From the NCBI GenBank assembly GCA_024398135.1, contig CP073750.1:558001-622000 (forward strand): a stretch of DNA of 64,000 bases. Direction: 5' to 3'. The notes under the pieces are model-generated. The model did no database searches and was not told the DNA's origin. It worked only from the letters and a program-made list of their open reading frames with translations. Within the stretch, counting starts at the first letter, position 1, and the number at the start of each line of letters is the position of its first letter. The position numbers and the translations under genes are program-made. Positions 43,286 through 54,006 of the stretch are shown piece by piece. The DNA is from a bacterium SCSIO 12643 (lineage in GTDB: Bacteria; Bacteroidota; Bacteroidia; Flavobacteriales_G; Salibacteraceae).

Positions 43286-44395
43286 TTGGAATTTCTCAAT
43301 ACCATATTAAAGAAACGTGAAACAGAAGGTTTAAAGAGAAATATTAAGCCTTCTGTTACTGGTATTGATTTTTGTTCTAATGATTATTTGGGATTAGCCA
43401 GATCATCTAAACTTCATCAGGATATTCTGGATGCATTACACCAAAGTGATTTTAAAAATGGCGCTACTGGTTCCAGGTTGTTATCTGGAAACAACGAAGC
43501 ATATGAAGAATTAGAACAGCATATTGCTTCATTTCATGATGCTGAAGCTGCACTCATTTATCCATCAGGTTATCAAGCCAACATTGGATTATTACAATGC
43601 ATTGCTGGTAAAGGAGATACTTTAATTCTAGATGAATTAGCTCATGCTTCTTTGATCGATGGCGCACGTTTAAGTCACGCCAAAAGATTTAAGTTTCAAC
43701 ATAACAATCTGGATGATCTTCAAAAAAAATTAGCACAAGCGAGTGGAAAAATCTTTGTAGTCATTGAAGCTCTATATTCCATGAATGGAGATGTTGCAGA
43801 TGTAGAATCGATAGTGCAGATCTGTACAAAATACAATGCACATGTTATCGTAGATGAGGCACATTCGGCAGCTGTTTATGGGACTAAAGGGCAAGGATTA
43901 ACATTTGAATTAGGGTTACAACATAAAGTGTTTGCTAGAATTATCACATATGGTAAAGGGTTTGGTTCTCATGGAGCCGCAATCATTGGTTCTCGAACCT
44001 TAATTGATTATCTGATCAATTTCTCGAGATCATTTATCTATTCAACTGGATTATCACCTGTTCATTTGGAATCCATAAAAACTGCTTACCAACATGTGAA
44101 GGAAAGTACCATTCAACGGGAACGACTTTTTGAAGTGATTACATATTTCAGATCAAAAATTTTGGAAAACGCATCCTGGTTATACAGCTCCAGCGCTATT
44201 CAAAGCTTGGTTATTCCAGGAAATTCCGTGGTCAAAGCAGTAGCGCTTCAACTCAATAAAAGCGGGATTAGTGTATTTCCAATTTTAAGTCCAACTGTAG
44301 CCAAAGGCTCTGAAAGAATTCGGTTTTGCCTCCACTCCTACAATACTAAAGAAGAAATTGATCATTTATTTCTAAATCTCGAACGTATTTTATGA
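43286..44395 (+). CDS. bioF: 8-amino-7-oxononanoate synthase BioF
   Basis: A 369-aa PLP enzyme condensing pimeloyl thioester with L-alanine, the first committed step of the biotin rings. It starts with TTG at 43286, 3 bp after bioB. Visible motifs are DFCSNDYLGLARS, GSRLLSGNNEAYEELE, HDAEAALIYPSGYQAN, VDEAHSAAVYG, and the PLP lysine region ITYGKGFGSHGAAI. The end overlaps the ATG of bioD (ATGA at 44392-44395). The enzyme needs a pimeloyl-ACP or pimeloyl-CoA donor, yet no gene for making it (bioC, bioH, bioW, bioI) is seen in the window. Confidence 0.94.
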   Translation: MEFLNTILKKRETEGLKRNIKPSVTGIDFCSNDYLGLARSSKLHQDILDALHQSDFKNGATGSRLLSGNNEAYEELEQHIASFHDAEAALIYPSGYQANIGLLQCIAGKGDTLILDELAHASLIDGARLSHAKRFKFQHNNLDDLQKKLAQASGKIFVVIEALYSMNGDVADVESIVQICTKYNAHVIVDEAHSAAVYGTKGQGLTFELGLQHKVFARIITYGKGFGSHGAAIIGSRTLIDYLINFSRSFIYSTGLSPVHLESIKTAYQHVKESTIQRERLFEVITYFRSKILENASWLYSSSAIQSLVIPGNSVVKAVALQLNKSGISVFPILSPTVAKGSERIRFCLHSYNTKEEIDHLFLNLERIL

Positions 44396-45012
44396 GTCAA
44401 ATAAAACAATATATTATTGCTGGAATAGGGACTGAAGTTGGAAAAACCGTAGTTTCTTCCATCGTTACTGAAAAACTTCAGGCAGATTATTGGAAACCTA
44501 TCCAGGCAGGTGACTTGGATCAGTCTGATTCTATAAAAGTTGAAAAATGGGTATCTAATACGCAAACACATATCCATCCGGAAGGAGTCAGATTAAATCA
44601 TCCTATGTCGCCACATGCCGCAGCGGATCTTGAAAACAGACGTATCCATTTATCAGATTTAAATCTACCGGAAAGCTCCAATGATTTAATAGTTGAACTA
44701 GCAGGAGGTATTTTAGTTCCTATCAATCACCAAATCACCAATCTGGATTTGATCAAAAAAATCAAGCTTCCGGTGATCCTTGTTGTAAATTTTTATCTGG
44801 GAAGTATCAATCATACTTTACTTAGTATTGAATGCTTAAAATCTCATCAAGTTAAAATCGAAGGACTCATTTTTAATGGAGAGATCAATGAAGCGTCTAA
44901 AGAGGTTATCCTGGAAATGTCTGGATGTAAAAACTTAGGAGAGGTTCCTCCTATTCAAGGAGAAATCACTTCTGAAATCGTTCATGAATATGGAAAATAC
45001 ATCCAACTATAA
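44392..45012 (+). CDS. bioD: dethiobiotin synthetase BioD
   Basis: A 206-aa ATP-dependent carboxylase that closes the ureido ring. The P-loop GIGTEVGKT is at residues 11-19, followed by [17 protein letters not shown] and [13 protein letters not shown], typical of BioD. The protein is somewhat short but within the family range. It overlaps bioF by 4 bases and the start of bioA by 29 bases, showing a compact, coupled operon. Confidence 0.94.
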   Translation: MSQIKQYIIAGIGTEVGKTVVSSIVTEKLQADYWKPIQAGDLDQSDSIKVEKWVSNTQTHIHPEGVRLNHPMSPHAAADLENRRIHLSDLNLPESSNDLIVELAGGILVPINHQITNLDLIKKIKLPVILVVNFYLGSINHTLLSIECLKSHQVKIEGLIFNGEINEASKEVILEMSGCKNLGEVPPIQGEITSEIVHEYGKYIQL

Positions 45013-46285
45013 TTGGGAATCAGGATTAGAGTTTGATCAGGAGCATTTATGGCATCCTTATACTTCCATTGAGAATGCCATTCCTGTTTATCCCATTGAA
45101 TCTGCAGATGGGGTATGTCTCAATATGCCAGACGGGACTCAACTGGTAGATGGCATGTCTTCCTGGTGGACCGCGATTCATGGTTATAATCACCCTGAAT
45201 TAAATCAGGCAATTACCGATCAATTGGCGCAGATGTCTCACGTTATGTTTGGAGGAATTACGCATCAACCAGCCATTGAATTAGGTAAGTTACTGGTTGA
45301 CCTCACTCCTGCTCCATTGCAAAAAGTATTTTATTGCGATAGTGGTTCCGTATCCGTAGAAGTCGCGATCAAAATGAGCTTACAATACTGGTATGCTAAA
45401 GATCTTCCTGAAAAAAATCAAGTACTCACTATAAAATCAGGATATCACGGAGATACATTTAAAGCCATGTCGGTATGTGATCCTGTAAACGGAATGCATC
45501 ATATCTTTAAAAATGCATTTCCAATATCATATTTTGCGGAAGCTCCTCAATCAAAATTCGAAGAAGAATTACAAGTTGGAGATATTGATTCCCTCCAAAA
45601 CATTATAGAATTACACCATCAGGAAATCGCAAGTGTAATTCTCGAACCTATTGTTCAGGGTGCCGGAGGAATGCGATTTTACAGTCCACAATACCTCCTT
45701 AAGGTTAGAGAATTGTGTGATTCCTATAACATCCTACTTATTGCCGATGAAATTGCCACGGGATTTGGCCGCACGGGAAAAATGTTTGCTGTAGAGCATG
45801 CCGAAATTTCTCCTGATATTTTATGCCTGGGAAAAGCACTAACCGGAGGATATATGAGTTTAGCAGCCACACTTACTACTGATGAAGTAAGTCAAACTAT
45901 ATCCAGTAAAACACCCGGTGTATTTATGCATGGTCCGACTTTCATGGCCAATCCATTAAGCTGTGCCGTTGCTGTAAAAAGCATCCAACTTTTACGAGGT
46001 TCTCCCTGGCAGGAAAGAGTTCATCGTATTGAAAACCAACTGCAAGAAGAATTATCACCTTTGCAAGATCATGGTAAAGTTCAGGATGTTAGAGTTCTTG
46101 GCGCTATAGGAGTTGTAGAAATGAAAGAAAGCGTTGATGTAAAGTCAATTCAAAAAATATTTGTCGAAAACGGGGTTTGGATTCGCCCTTTTGGAAAATT
46201 GATCTATATCATGCCGCCTTTTATAATAGATTCCACTCAATTAAATAAAATCACTCAAGCTATTAAACTAGCTATAAATAGTTAA
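44984..46285 (+). CDS. bioA: adenosylmethionine-8-amino-7-oxononanoate aminotransferase BioA
   Basis: A 433-aa class III PLP aminotransferase making 7,8-diaminopelargonate. Marks are [82 protein letters not shown], and the PLP lysine in [17 protein letters not shown]. Two ATGs, 44984 and 44990, fit; I give the first. It overlaps bioD and is followed only 2 bp later by the ferritin-like gene, so that gene is almost certainly in the same transcript. Confidence 0.95.
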   Translation: MNMENTSNYNWESGLEFDQEHLWHPYTSIENAIPVYPIESADGVCLNMPDGTQLVDGMSSWWTAIHGYNHPELNQAITDQLAQMSHVMFGGITHQPAIELGKLLVDLTPAPLQKVFYCDSGSVSVEVAIKMSLQYWYAKDLPEKNQVLTIKSGYHGDTFKAMSVCDPVNGMHHIFKNAFPISYFAEAPQSKFEEELQVGDIDSLQNIIELHHQEIASVILEPIVQGAGGMRFYSPQYLLKVRELCDSYNILLIADEIATGFGRTGKMFAVEHAEISPDILCLGKALTGGYMSLAATLTTDEVSQTISSKTPGVFMHGPTFMANPLSCAVAVKSIQLLRGSPWQERVHRIENQLQEELSPLQDHGKVQDVRVLGAIGVVEMKESVDVKSIQKIFVENGVWIRPFGKLIYIMPPFIIDSTQLNKITQAIKLAINS

Positions 46286-46287
46286 AA

Positions 46288-46899
46288 ATGAATATTGAAA
46301 ATATCATCAATACCATTGTATCGAATAATGAATGGCATGCCAAATGGTTAAACACACTTTCCATGATGGAAAATTCAGGTGCCAGAAAAATTTCTGCATC
46401 AGAGCATCCTACCAAAGTGAATTTGATCATTCTAAAACATGCAGCAGAAGAAGCTCGTCATGCGTATTATTTAAAAAAACAACTTTCTAAGTTAGGCTAT
46501 CAGGGTTGTGAAGATTATACTTTCAGAAACCTTTTAGCTCCAACCGAGAGTTACCAGTATTTGCATCGTTTAGATACTCAGATTAGCCGCTATATTCAAT
46601 CTGAATTGAATCTTGATGGCTATGAATTGCGCTATGCGGCTTATTTACTTGTAACATATGCCATTGAAGTGCGTGCAGATAGTTTATATGAAATCTATCA
46701 ATCGGCATTGAAGAAACACGAAAGCCGTGTGACCGTAAAATCGATTATAGCAGAAGAAATTGGCCATTTGGAAGAGATGACCAGACAATTAGAAGAGTTC
46801 TCCGATGATTGGAAAACACATGCTGAATTTGCAGTGAATTTGGAAAAAGAGCTTTTCCAAAAATGGATGTCTAGAGTAGAATTAGAAATTGCTGCCTAA
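46288..46899 (+). CDS. ferritin-like di-iron candidate protein in the biotin operon
   Basis: A 203-aa all-helical protein without signal peptide. Two ExxH motifs, E55-H58 (EEARH) and E157-H160 (EEIGH), together with E127 in the third helix (YAIEVRADSLYEIY) and an acidic residue in the first helix (E15 or E28), give the order expected for a four-helix di-iron carboxylate site. It begins 2 bp after bioA, so co-transcription with bioBFDA is very likely. I know no described biotin protein of this type. Oxidative formation of the pimeloyl chain, sulfur or iron supply to BioB, or a small-molecule oxidase are open options; a plain regulator is unlikely. Confidence 0.65.
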   Translation: MNIENIINTIVSNNEWHAKWLNTLSMMENSGARKISASEHPTKVNLIILKHAAEEARHAYYLKKQLSKLGYQGCEDYTFRNLLAPTESYQYLHRLDTQISRYIQSELNLDGYELRYAAYLLVTYAIEVRADSLYEIYQSALKKHESRVTVKSIIAEEIGHLEEMTRQLEEFSDDWKTHAEFAVNLEKELFQKWMSRVELEIAA

Positions 46900-46952
46900 A
46901 TCCAATATTTGGTTATCTTTAGGGTTATTGTCTAAAGCAATAAAGAACCAAT

Positions 46953-47360
46953 ATGATTTTCAGAAGAAAAAGAAAGCAAAAAATCAACGAAGAATTCGTT
47001 ACCGAAAATGCTGAAAAAATCGGGAAAGAAGACGTTGAAAAAGTGGTTAGGGAATCTTCTAAGATCAAATCCAAATTAGAAACTAATAGTCGATTCGAAA
47101 AATTTATTGATGAGGGAAAAACCATGCTTTCCCTCATTAAAGACTATTGGAAAAAAGACTATACCAAAATTCCCTGGTATGCGCTTACAGCCATTGTATT
47201 TACCCTACTCTATGTTTTGAATCCAATGGACTTATCACCGGATTATATTCCGTTTGTGGGCTACATTGATGATGTTTCTGTTTTTTCTTTTGCTTTAACC
47301 CTGGTAAACAAAGATTTAACCGCTTATAAAGAATGGAAGGAATTACATCTGGAAGATTAA
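46953..47360 (+). CDS. DUF1232/YkvA-family membrane protein
   Basis: A 135-aa protein with a charged N-terminal half (RRKRKQKINEEF) and a hydrophobic C-terminal half carrying the family pattern NPMDLSPDYIPFVGYIDDVS, preceded by one membrane helix (WYALTAIVFTLLYVL). It is placed in the inner membrane; the function of YkvA proteins is not settled. It starts 53 bp after the ferritin-like gene and overlaps the convergent glycosyltransferase gene by 4 bases at the stop codons. Confidence 0.82.
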   Translation: MIFRRKRKQKINEEFVTENAEKIGKEDVEKVVRESSKIKSKLETNSRFEKFIDEGKTMLSLIKDYWKKDYTKIPWYALTAIVFTLLYVLNPMDLSPDYIPFVGYIDDVSVFSFALTLVNKDLTAYKEWKELHLED

Positions 47361-48265
47361 TCCTGCGCTACTGTTTCTTTTAATCGGTCCAATTCCAACA
47401 TAAACTCTCCCAATTTATATAAAGAGAATTTTCTGAGCTTGGCATTTCCTTTAAGCAAATCCTGGTAATATCCACGCTGTCGTTTGTACATCAAAGCGCG
47501 AGTCAATCTCACAAAACCCGTCTTTTTTAATTTCTCGTAAATTTTGATCAAACGAACATGCCGATCCAGTTTACCTTGATAATATAATTGTGCCAGGTTT
47601 TTAACTCCTTCAGTTGTTTTTTCCAAAAACTCCTGATTCGTTTCATTACATAAATGACGAATTGGGTTTTTAATATGCACCACCTTTACATCGTTGTTTT
47701 TCAACTGTAAACCAAACAATGTATCCTCATGACCATACCCTGTATGCGCCTCATCAAAAGGATATTGGAAAATCATTTTTTTGGAAATCGAAAAGTTATT
47801 GGCCATAAAAGATCGGTAAGGTGATTTCTTACGGTCTTTTAACGAACGAGCTTCTACATTCGTTCCATAGTTCCAACGCAACATTTTATCCAGACTACTT
47901 GGAGGCTCGGTTGCAAATAATTGCCCGCCAACCAAAACTGTATCTTCTTCAAACTTGACCTTATACGTATCAATAAATCTGGATTGAATCGGTTGACAAT
48001 CCGCATCAATAAAAATCAATTGATCATATTTTGCTTCATGTGCCAGAAAATTACGAATTCGTGATCTTCCTAAATTTTCATCTAGCTGGATAAAGCGATA
48101 TTCTATTCCCTTGTAGTTGGTAAATGCAGGTGGGCGCGGTTGTGGGCTTGCATCATCGCAAACAATAATTTCAACGGCATAGTCTAACGTTTTGGCTTCT
48201 ATAGCCAAACTCGCCAATTGCGCATCAATTGATTCACCATATACCGGAATTAATACTGAAACCAT
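47357..48265 (-). CDS. glycosyltransferase family 2 protein
   Basis: A 302-aa GT-A fold transferase. The N-terminus [17 protein letters not shown], the CDDASPQP nucleotide loop, NLGRSRIRNFLAHEA, and the metal-binding DxD in FIDADCQP (IDAD) place it in GT2. ED-type catalytic residues lie in the TGYGHEDTLFGLQLK segment. No membrane helix is present. The sugar and acceptor are unknown. Its ATG overlaps the stop of the ftsE gene (TAATG), so the two are coupled. Confidence 0.9.
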   Translation of the reverse strand: MVSVLIPVYGESIDAQLASLAIEAKTLDYAVEIIVCDDASPQPRPPAFTNYKGIEYRFIQLDENLGRSRIRNFLAHEAKYDQLIFIDADCQPIQSRFIDTYKVKFEEDTVLVGGQLFATEPPSSLDKMLRWNYGTNVEARSLKDRKKSPYRSFMANNFSISKKMIFQYPFDEAHTGYGHEDTLFGLQLKNNDVKVVHIKNPIRHLCNETNQEFLEKTTEGVKNLAQLYYQGKLDRHVRLIKIYEKLKKTGFVRLTRALMYKRQRGYYQDLLKGNAKLRKFSLYKLGEFMLELDRLKETVAQD

Positions 48266-48933
48266 TAATCTACTGTTACTCTACCCTCGTGACAACGAAT
48301 TGTTTTTGATTTATACTTTTCCATTAAGTTCTGATCATGAGTGGCCATCAATATAGCTGTCCCCCCCATACTAATATCAGACAATAGATGAATGATTTTT
48401 TCAGCAGTTTCCGTATCCAGATTTCCTGTCGGCTCATCTGCTAATATAATCTCCGGTCTATTGATCAATGCTCTTGCAATCGCAACCCTTTGTTGCTCCC
48501 CTCCTGAAAGTTCATGAGGCATTTTATCTCTCTTGTCACTCAATCCTACCTGATCCAAAAGCTCATTCACACGCTCTTCCATCTCACTTTTCTTATCCCA
48601 ACCAGTAGCCTTCATCACAAAAATCAGATTGGCGTAAACAGATCGATCCGGTAACAACTGAAAATCCTGGAATACAATTCCCAATTTTCTTCTTAGAAAA
48701 GGGATTTTACTTCTTTTGATTTTATTGAGTTTAAATCCAGCAACTTTACCTGAGCCTTCGGTCAATGGTAAATCTGCATACAATGTCTTTAGTAATGAAC
48801 TCTTTCCACTTCCGGTTTGTCCCACTAAATAAAAAAACTGTCCCTTATCAATTTGAAGATTTACCTCCGATAAAATCTCGGTTTTATCCTGGAATATTTT
48901 GGCGTTTTTAAGTTCAATTACAAATTCTGACAT
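48265..48933 (-). CDS. ftsE: FtsE-like ABC transporter ATPase
   Basis: A 222-aa ATP-binding subunit. It has Walker [11 protein letters not shown] loop [16 protein letters not shown], signature [15 protein letters not shown] and Walker [10 protein letters not shown]. The segment with [18 protein letters not shown] and the short length fit FtsE, which with FtsX activates septal peptidoglycan hydrolases at division. ftsX is not adjacent, as is common in Bacteroidota; a LolD-type transporter is an alternative. A -7 promoter element lies 21 bases upstream. Confidence 0.82.
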   Translation of the reverse strand: MSEFVIELKNAKIFQDKTEILSEVNLQIDKGQFFYLVGQTGSGKSSLLKTLYADLPLTEGSGKVAGFKLNKIKRSKIPFLRRKLGIVFQDFQLLPDRSVYANLIFVMKATGWDKKSEMEERVNELLDQVGLSDKRDKMPHELSGGEQQRVAIARALINRPEIILADEPTGNLDTETAEKIIHLLSDISMGGTAILMATHDQNLMEKYKSKTIRCHEGRVTVD

Positions 48934-48953
48934 ATACTCTGTGACGTTTACAG

Positions 48954-48961
48954 CAAATTTA
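48954..48961 (-). promoter_or_regulatory. -7 promoter element (TAAATTTG) of the ftsE-glycosyltransferase pair
   Basis: A perfect TAnnTTTG on the minus strand with the ATG 20 bases downstream. No TTG lies at the ideal -33 site. Confidence 0.45.
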
Positions 48962-49124
48962 TATTTTTCGTAAGACTCTACCGCCTTTCGTTAGAATCAA
49001 TTTTCATCATCATTGTGGCTAAATACTTCAACATAGTTGCGTTAATAACTCCCATTATCAAAATCCTTCTTCCCTCACAATACAAAGTACTTTTACCTGT
49101 TAATACAAATAAAAGCCAGACAAT

Positions 49125-52100
49125 TTGAAAAAGATATTTTTTGCAATAACACTCACGGTTTTCGGGTTGTTTTCTCAACAAATTAATGCCCAGGAAACAC
49201 GAGTTTATACCTCAAATTTAAGATGGTATAATGAGGGATTAGAACTCCTTGAAAAAGAAAAATACAGTGCGGCCATTAATGCTTTTGAAAAAACCAGAAG
49301 CTCAATTAATGATAAAAACTCTGAAGTTTACGTAAATGCTACGTATTACAAAGCGGTTTGTGCTTTGAATTTGTTTAACAAAGACGCTGAATTTCAACTC
49401 AAAGAGTTTATCAAAAATTACCCTGAAAGCCCGCAGGTAAAGCATGCTTATTTTCAACTTGGAAAATACAATTACAGAAAAAAGAAATGGGAAAAAGTAA
49501 TTTACTGGTTTGCCAAAACAGATGCTTTTAGTTTCAGCAATAGTGAATTATACGAATACAATTTCAGACTGGGCTACTCTCATTTCAGATTAGAAAATTA
49601 CGAAAAGGCTGCCCCTTTCTTTCATGAACTGGTAGATATTCAAACACCTTACTACGTACCTGCAAACTACTATTATGCACACATTGCGTATTTGGAAGGG
49701 AATTATGAGTCAGCGATTCAAGGATTCAATAAAATCAGATCAGATAAAAAATTCGGAGTGATTATTCCTTACTACATCACCCAGATTTATTACAAGCAAG
49801 AACGATATGATACTTTGATCAGCTATGCGACTCCAATGTTGGATAACGCCAAGACCAAAAGAAAACCTGAGATTTCAAAATTGGTTGGAGACGCCTATTT
49901 CAATCAAAAAAATTACGCTCAGGCTATTCCTTACCTAAAATTCTACATCAAAGAAGGAGAACAACAAATTCCTGAGGATTATTTCCAATTGGCTTACGCC
50001 ATGATGCAAAATGAAGAATACGAAGATGCCATCAAGTATTTTTCAAGAATCAGTGCCAAGGAAGATGAACTAGCACAAAAGTCGATCTACAACATGGCAG
50101 AATGTTATCTCAAAGCAGATAATAAACCTTATGCCAGAAATGCATTTTTTAAAGCTTCTAAATTGGATTACAATCCCGCAATCGCAGAAGAATCATTATT
50201 AAACTATGCAAAACTTTCCTACGAAATTGCTTACGATCCATATACAGACGCTATTGATGCCTTTATTCAATATTTAGAGAAGTATCCGAATGCGTTGAAA
50301 AAGGACGAAGCATTTGAGTATTTGGTAAACATTTACTTGTCTACCAATAACTATCGTGCGGCATTAGCTTCCCTGGAAACGACCAAAGAACTTGATCCCA
50401 GATTAAAGAAGGTTTACCAGCAGTTACAATTTAACCTGGCTGTGGAACAGTTTCAAAACGGGAATTACAAAAATGCTGTGGAGTCATTCAGAAAATCTCA
50501 GGCTCAAGCAGAAGACAAAGATTTAAATGCTCAAAGTTCTTATTGGATTGCTGAATCTTTTTACCGTCAAAAAGCATATAAAAAAGCCATTGATGAATAT
50601 GAAAACTTCATTTTTGAACCTCGGGCTTTTTTACTTCCGGAATTTAAAATTGCCAACTATGCTTTAGGTTATGCTTATTATCAGCAAAAAGATTATAAAA
50701 ATGGTGCAAAATGGTTTAGAAAATATCTAAACTATACAGATGCCAGTCCTACACGTAGACACGATGCTTTACTTAGAACCGGAGACTGTTATTTCATTAC
50801 TAAAAGCTATTTGCTTTCTGAAGAGTATTACAAAAAGGCCTTTGTAGAAGGGGGTAGAAACGCGGATTATGCGTTGTATCAATATGCAATCACTCAAGGG
50901 CTGCTTAAAAAGAAAGTACAACAAAACGAAAGTTTGGAAAAGCTTCTTGCAGATTTTCCTAAGTCTACATATGCGCAAGGTGCATTATACGAATTAGGTA
51001 AAAACTACATGATCTTAAATCAAAACGATAAGGCTTTAGCCAATTTTGAAACGGTGGTTTCAGGAGACCCAAACAATCCGTATCGAAAAAGATCTTTAGA
51101 GAATATGGGGTTGATTTATTACAACAATAATGAAAACGAAAAAGCACTTAAGACCTTCAAACAAGTTGTTGCAGAATACCCAACCTACGCTGAATCTAAA
51201 AGTGCTTTAAGCCAAATTCAGTCTATCTATAAAGCAACTGGTAACATTGACGAATACGAAGCTTATATCGGAACATTGGCGTTTATGAATATCTCGGATG
51301 GCGCGCTCGATTCTTTATCTTACGCTTCAGCTGAAGACTTTTATATGGATCATAATCTGGACAAGTCTATTCGATTATTCCAGAAATATATTGATCGATT
51401 TGACAATCCAATTTTTGCAAACAAAGCACACTTCTATCTGGCAGAAAGCCAATATCAAGTTGGTGAATTAGGTGCTGCGTTACCCAATTATGTCTTCAAT
51501 GTAAAATCTAACGATCCACTATTTTTCCAACCTTCTTTGGAACGTGCAGCGGAAATAAGCTACAAACTTGAGGATTATAGAAAATCATTGGTATACTTCC
51601 AACAACTGCAACAAACCACAATCAATGCGGATGAATTAAATGATGTTCACTGGTGGGCATTTAAGAGTGCTTCTAAAATCGATTCACACCAAATCGTGAT
51701 TCAGGAAGCTGCATTTCTATTGCAAGATTCATTGGATGATGTTCAAAGAGAAGCGCATATTAAATTCACTTTAGCAAATTCGTATCGCGCATTAAATGAT
51801 ACCAATCAAGCTTTATCGCTTTACAGAGAGGTGACAACTATATCTCAGGAAGAAAAATCTGCAGAGTCTTTATACCGAATAGCTGAAATACTTTACGAAC
51901 AACAAAATATTGATTCCAGTGAAGCCATCATTTTTGAATTGGCACAACACACACCTACTTATCCTAAATGGTTGGCAAATGGCTTGATTTTACTCTCTGA
52001 TATTTATGTATTACAAGAAGATTATTTCCAGGCCAGAACCACTTTGGAAAGCATTATTGCCAACTACAAAGGAGATGAAGAAATTCTATCAAGTGCACAA

Positions 52101-52277
52101 TCTAAACTGGATAATCTAACTGCTTTGGAGAACAGTAACTTTGATGAGCCTGAAAGCAAGACTGAAGAAGAAGTCACTTTTGATGATGAAGAAAACGATG
52201 ATTTAATAGATGATCTTTTTGACGAAGAAGAACTGGAAGAAGAAGTAATACCTCAAAAACCACAAGACAATGAATAA
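49125..52277 (+). CDS. exported TPR-repeat protein
   Basis: A 1050-aa protein with signal peptide (KKIFFAITLTVFGLFSQQINAQ) and a TTG start at 49125. Nearly the whole length is TPR repeats. Examples are WYNEGLELLEKEKYSAAINA, FRLGYSHFRLENYEKAAPFF, YWIAESFYRQKAYKKAIDEY and YELGKNYMILNQNDKALANF. It ends in a very acidic tail (DDEENDDLIDDLFDEEELEE). Repeats of this kind act as periplasmic scaffolds. The TPR gene overlaps the following outer-membrane protein gene by 8 bases, so the two probably form an envelope complex; homologous pairs are conserved in Bacteroidota but their task is not known to me. Confidence 0.88.
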   Translation: MKKIFFAITLTVFGLFSQQINAQETRVYTSNLRWYNEGLELLEKEKYSAAINAFEKTRSSINDKNSEVYVNATYYKAVCALNLFNKDAEFQLKEFIKNYPESPQVKHAYFQLGKYNYRKKKWEKVIYWFAKTDAFSFSNSELYEYNFRLGYSHFRLENYEKAAPFFHELVDIQTPYYVPANYYYAHIAYLEGNYESAIQGFNKIRSDKKFGVIIPYYITQIYYKQERYDTLISYATPMLDNAKTKRKPEISKLVGDAYFNQKNYAQAIPYLKFYIKEGEQQIPEDYFQLAYAMMQNEEYEDAIKYFSRISAKEDELAQKSIYNMAECYLKADNKPYARNAFFKASKLDYNPAIAEESLLNYAKLSYEIAYDPYTDAIDAFIQYLEKYPNALKKDEAFEYLVNIYLSTNNYRAALASLETTKELDPRLKKVYQQLQFNLAVEQFQNGNYKNAVESFRKSQAQAEDKDLNAQSSYWIAESFYRQKAYKKAIDEYENFIFEPRAFLLPEFKIANYALGYAYYQQKDYKNGAKWFRKYLNYTDASPTRRHDALLRTGDCYFITKSYLLSEEYYKKAFVEGGRNADYALYQYAITQGLLKKKVQQNESLEKLLADFPKSTYAQGALYELGKNYMILNQNDKALANFETVVSGDPNNPYRKRSLENMGLIYYNNNENEKALKTFKQVVAEYPTYAESKSALSQIQSIYKATGNIDEYEAYIGTLAFMNISDGALDSLSYASAEDFYMDHNLDKSIRLFQKYIDRFDNPIFANKAHFYLAESQYQVGELGAALPNYVFNVKSNDPLFFQPSLERAAEISYKLEDYRKSLVYFQQLQQTTINADELNDVHWWAFKSASKIDSHQIVIQEAAFLLQDSLDDVQREAHIKFTLANSYRALNDTNQALSLYREVTTISQEEKSAESLYRIAEILYEQQNIDSSEAIIFELAQHTPTYPKWLANGLILLSDIYVLQEDYFQARTTLESIIANYKGDEEILSSAQSKLDNLTALENSNFDEPESKTEEEVTFDDEENDDLIDDLFDEEELEEEVIPQKPQDNE

Positions 52278-54006
52278 GAAATTAAATACTCAAATTCTAG
52301 CGTTAGTTGTAGGTTTAACCAGTGTTACACCTACACTATGGGGGCAAACAACAAAAGATGATTCTCTATCTAGCGAAACTGTTGTTATTGTCAGAGAGTT
52401 TGAACCTGTCATTAAGAATGCAAAGAAAATCAATCATCAACCGGTGATTGATCAGGTGACTAAAAAGGCTCCAAATTTCACTTATGATATGGTTCCTCAA
52501 AATCAGGAATACAATTTCAATCCGGATACTATCGATGCGGTAAAAATTAAGGGAGAACCTTTAAACAAATTATATCGTGCCTACGTCAAAGCCGGAATGG
52601 GTAATTATCTTAACAACTATGGACAATTACATATCAATAGTTTAAGATCCAGAGATTTTCAATGGGGATTAAATGTACATCATTTGGGTTCTAATGGCGG
52701 CATTGAAAACAGATGGGATAGCTATATGTCAAAGCAAAATGCAGACTTAAGCGCCAAGAAAATGTTGAAACGCCATGCTATTCATGCCGGGTTTATTTTC
52801 GATCGTGAACAGATTAATAAGTATGGAATTAATCGTGACGTACTTGATGCGCCAATTCAAGATTTGTATCCACAAAATCCGGAGCAGACTTACATGATGT
52901 ATAAAGGTAAAGCAGGTATTCAAAGCTTTATATCGGATAGTAATGCTTTAAATTACATTGTTGATGTCAACTATTATAATCTGGCTATAAAGCCTTATAG
53001 CACTGTTGAAAATAACGTCCTAATCACCTCTCAATTTTCTAAGGATTTTGGAACCGAGACAGGATACTTATATTTTGATGTAGATTACAATAAAGCGAAA
53101 TCTGATAGTTTAGATTACAAAGGCAATATATTAATCAAACCATCTATTGATATCGAATTTAAAGGCGATAAATGGCACTTAATGGCCGGATTTAAAACTG
53201 CATTTGAAAAAGGTGATGAAACACGTTTCTATTTCTTCCCTAATGCTGAGTTTAAGTTCAATGTCGTTCGTAACCTTATCGTTCCATACATTGGAATTAC
53301 AGGTAATGCAAAACGTAATTCATTTAATACATTGCGTAACGAAAACCCATTTTTATATGAATATTCTGAATTAAAGACTTCTCGTACATCATATGATGCT
53401 TATGCCGGAGTACGTGGATTAATTAGTTCTAACCTCTCGTATAACTTATCTGCAGGTTATAAACAGGTAAAAGACATGGTACTTTATACCAGTGATCAAC
53501 CGGTGAATGGACTTTCAGGTAATTACTATTACGAAAACGTGTATCAGCCTATCTATGATACCGTTGATGTGACACATGTTTCTGCTCAAATCGGTTATCA
53601 GAGAGATGAAAAATGGAATGTGCTGTGGAGGTTAAACTACAATAACTATCAAACCAAAAGAGAAGCAAAGGCTTGGAACCTTCCTGATTTGACTTCTGAT
53701 TTGACGGTACGTTATAATCTTCAGGATAAAATCATCGCAAAGTCTAGTATGACATTCATGAGCAGTAAGTATGTGAAAACCAATGAAACCAATGGTACTG
53801 AAGAATTAGCGTATCAGGTTTATGGTCGAAAAATCGATCCTTTGTTTGATTTTAACCTGGGAATCGAATACAGATTTACTAAAAAAGTATCCGCATTTGT
53901 TGATGTAAACAATATTCTTTCGCAGAACTACGAAATCTGGGGTAATTACCAGGTACAGGGTATTAACGTTTTAGGAGGAGTAACTATCGCGTTTTGGGCT
54001 AAATAG
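52270..54006 (+). CDS. outer-membrane beta-barrel protein
   Basis: A 578-aa outer-membrane protein with a signal peptide (about 25 residues) and alternating aromatic/polar strands through the barrel up to the terminal strand VLGGVTIAFWAK. An N-terminal periplasmic segment (SSETVVIVREFEPVIKNAKK) precedes it. The C-terminal YRFTKKVSAFVDVNNILSQNYEIWG matches the last strands of TonB-dependent receptors, but no plug domain is present, so it is a receptor-like barrel rather than an active transporter. It is translationally coupled to the TPR gene upstream. Confidence 0.84.
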   Translation: MNKKLNTQILALVVGLTSVTPTLWGQTTKDDSLSSETVVIVREFEPVIKNAKKINHQPVIDQVTKKAPNFTYDMVPQNQEYNFNPDTIDAVKIKGEPLNKLYRAYVKAGMGNYLNNYGQLHINSLRSRDFQWGLNVHHLGSNGGIENRWDSYMSKQNADLSAKKMLKRHAIHAGFIFDREQINKYGINRDVLDAPIQDLYPQNPEQTYMMYKGKAGIQSFISDSNALNYIVDVNYYNLAIKPYSTVENNVLITSQFSKDFGTETGYLYFDVDYNKAKSDSLDYKGNILIKPSIDIEFKGDKWHLMAGFKTAFEKGDETRFYFFPNAEFKFNVVRNLIVPYIGITGNAKRNSFNTLRNENPFLYEYSELKTSRTSYDAYAGVRGLISSNLSYNLSAGYKQVKDMVLYTSDQPVNGLSGNYYYENVYQPIYDTVDVTHVSAQIGYQRDEKWNVLWRLNYNNYQTKREAKAWNLPDLTSDLTVRYNLQDKIIAKSSMTFMSSKYVKTNETNGTEELAYQVYGRKIDPLFDFNLGIEYRFTKKVSAFVDVNNILSQNYEIWGNYQVQGINVLGGVTIAFWAK

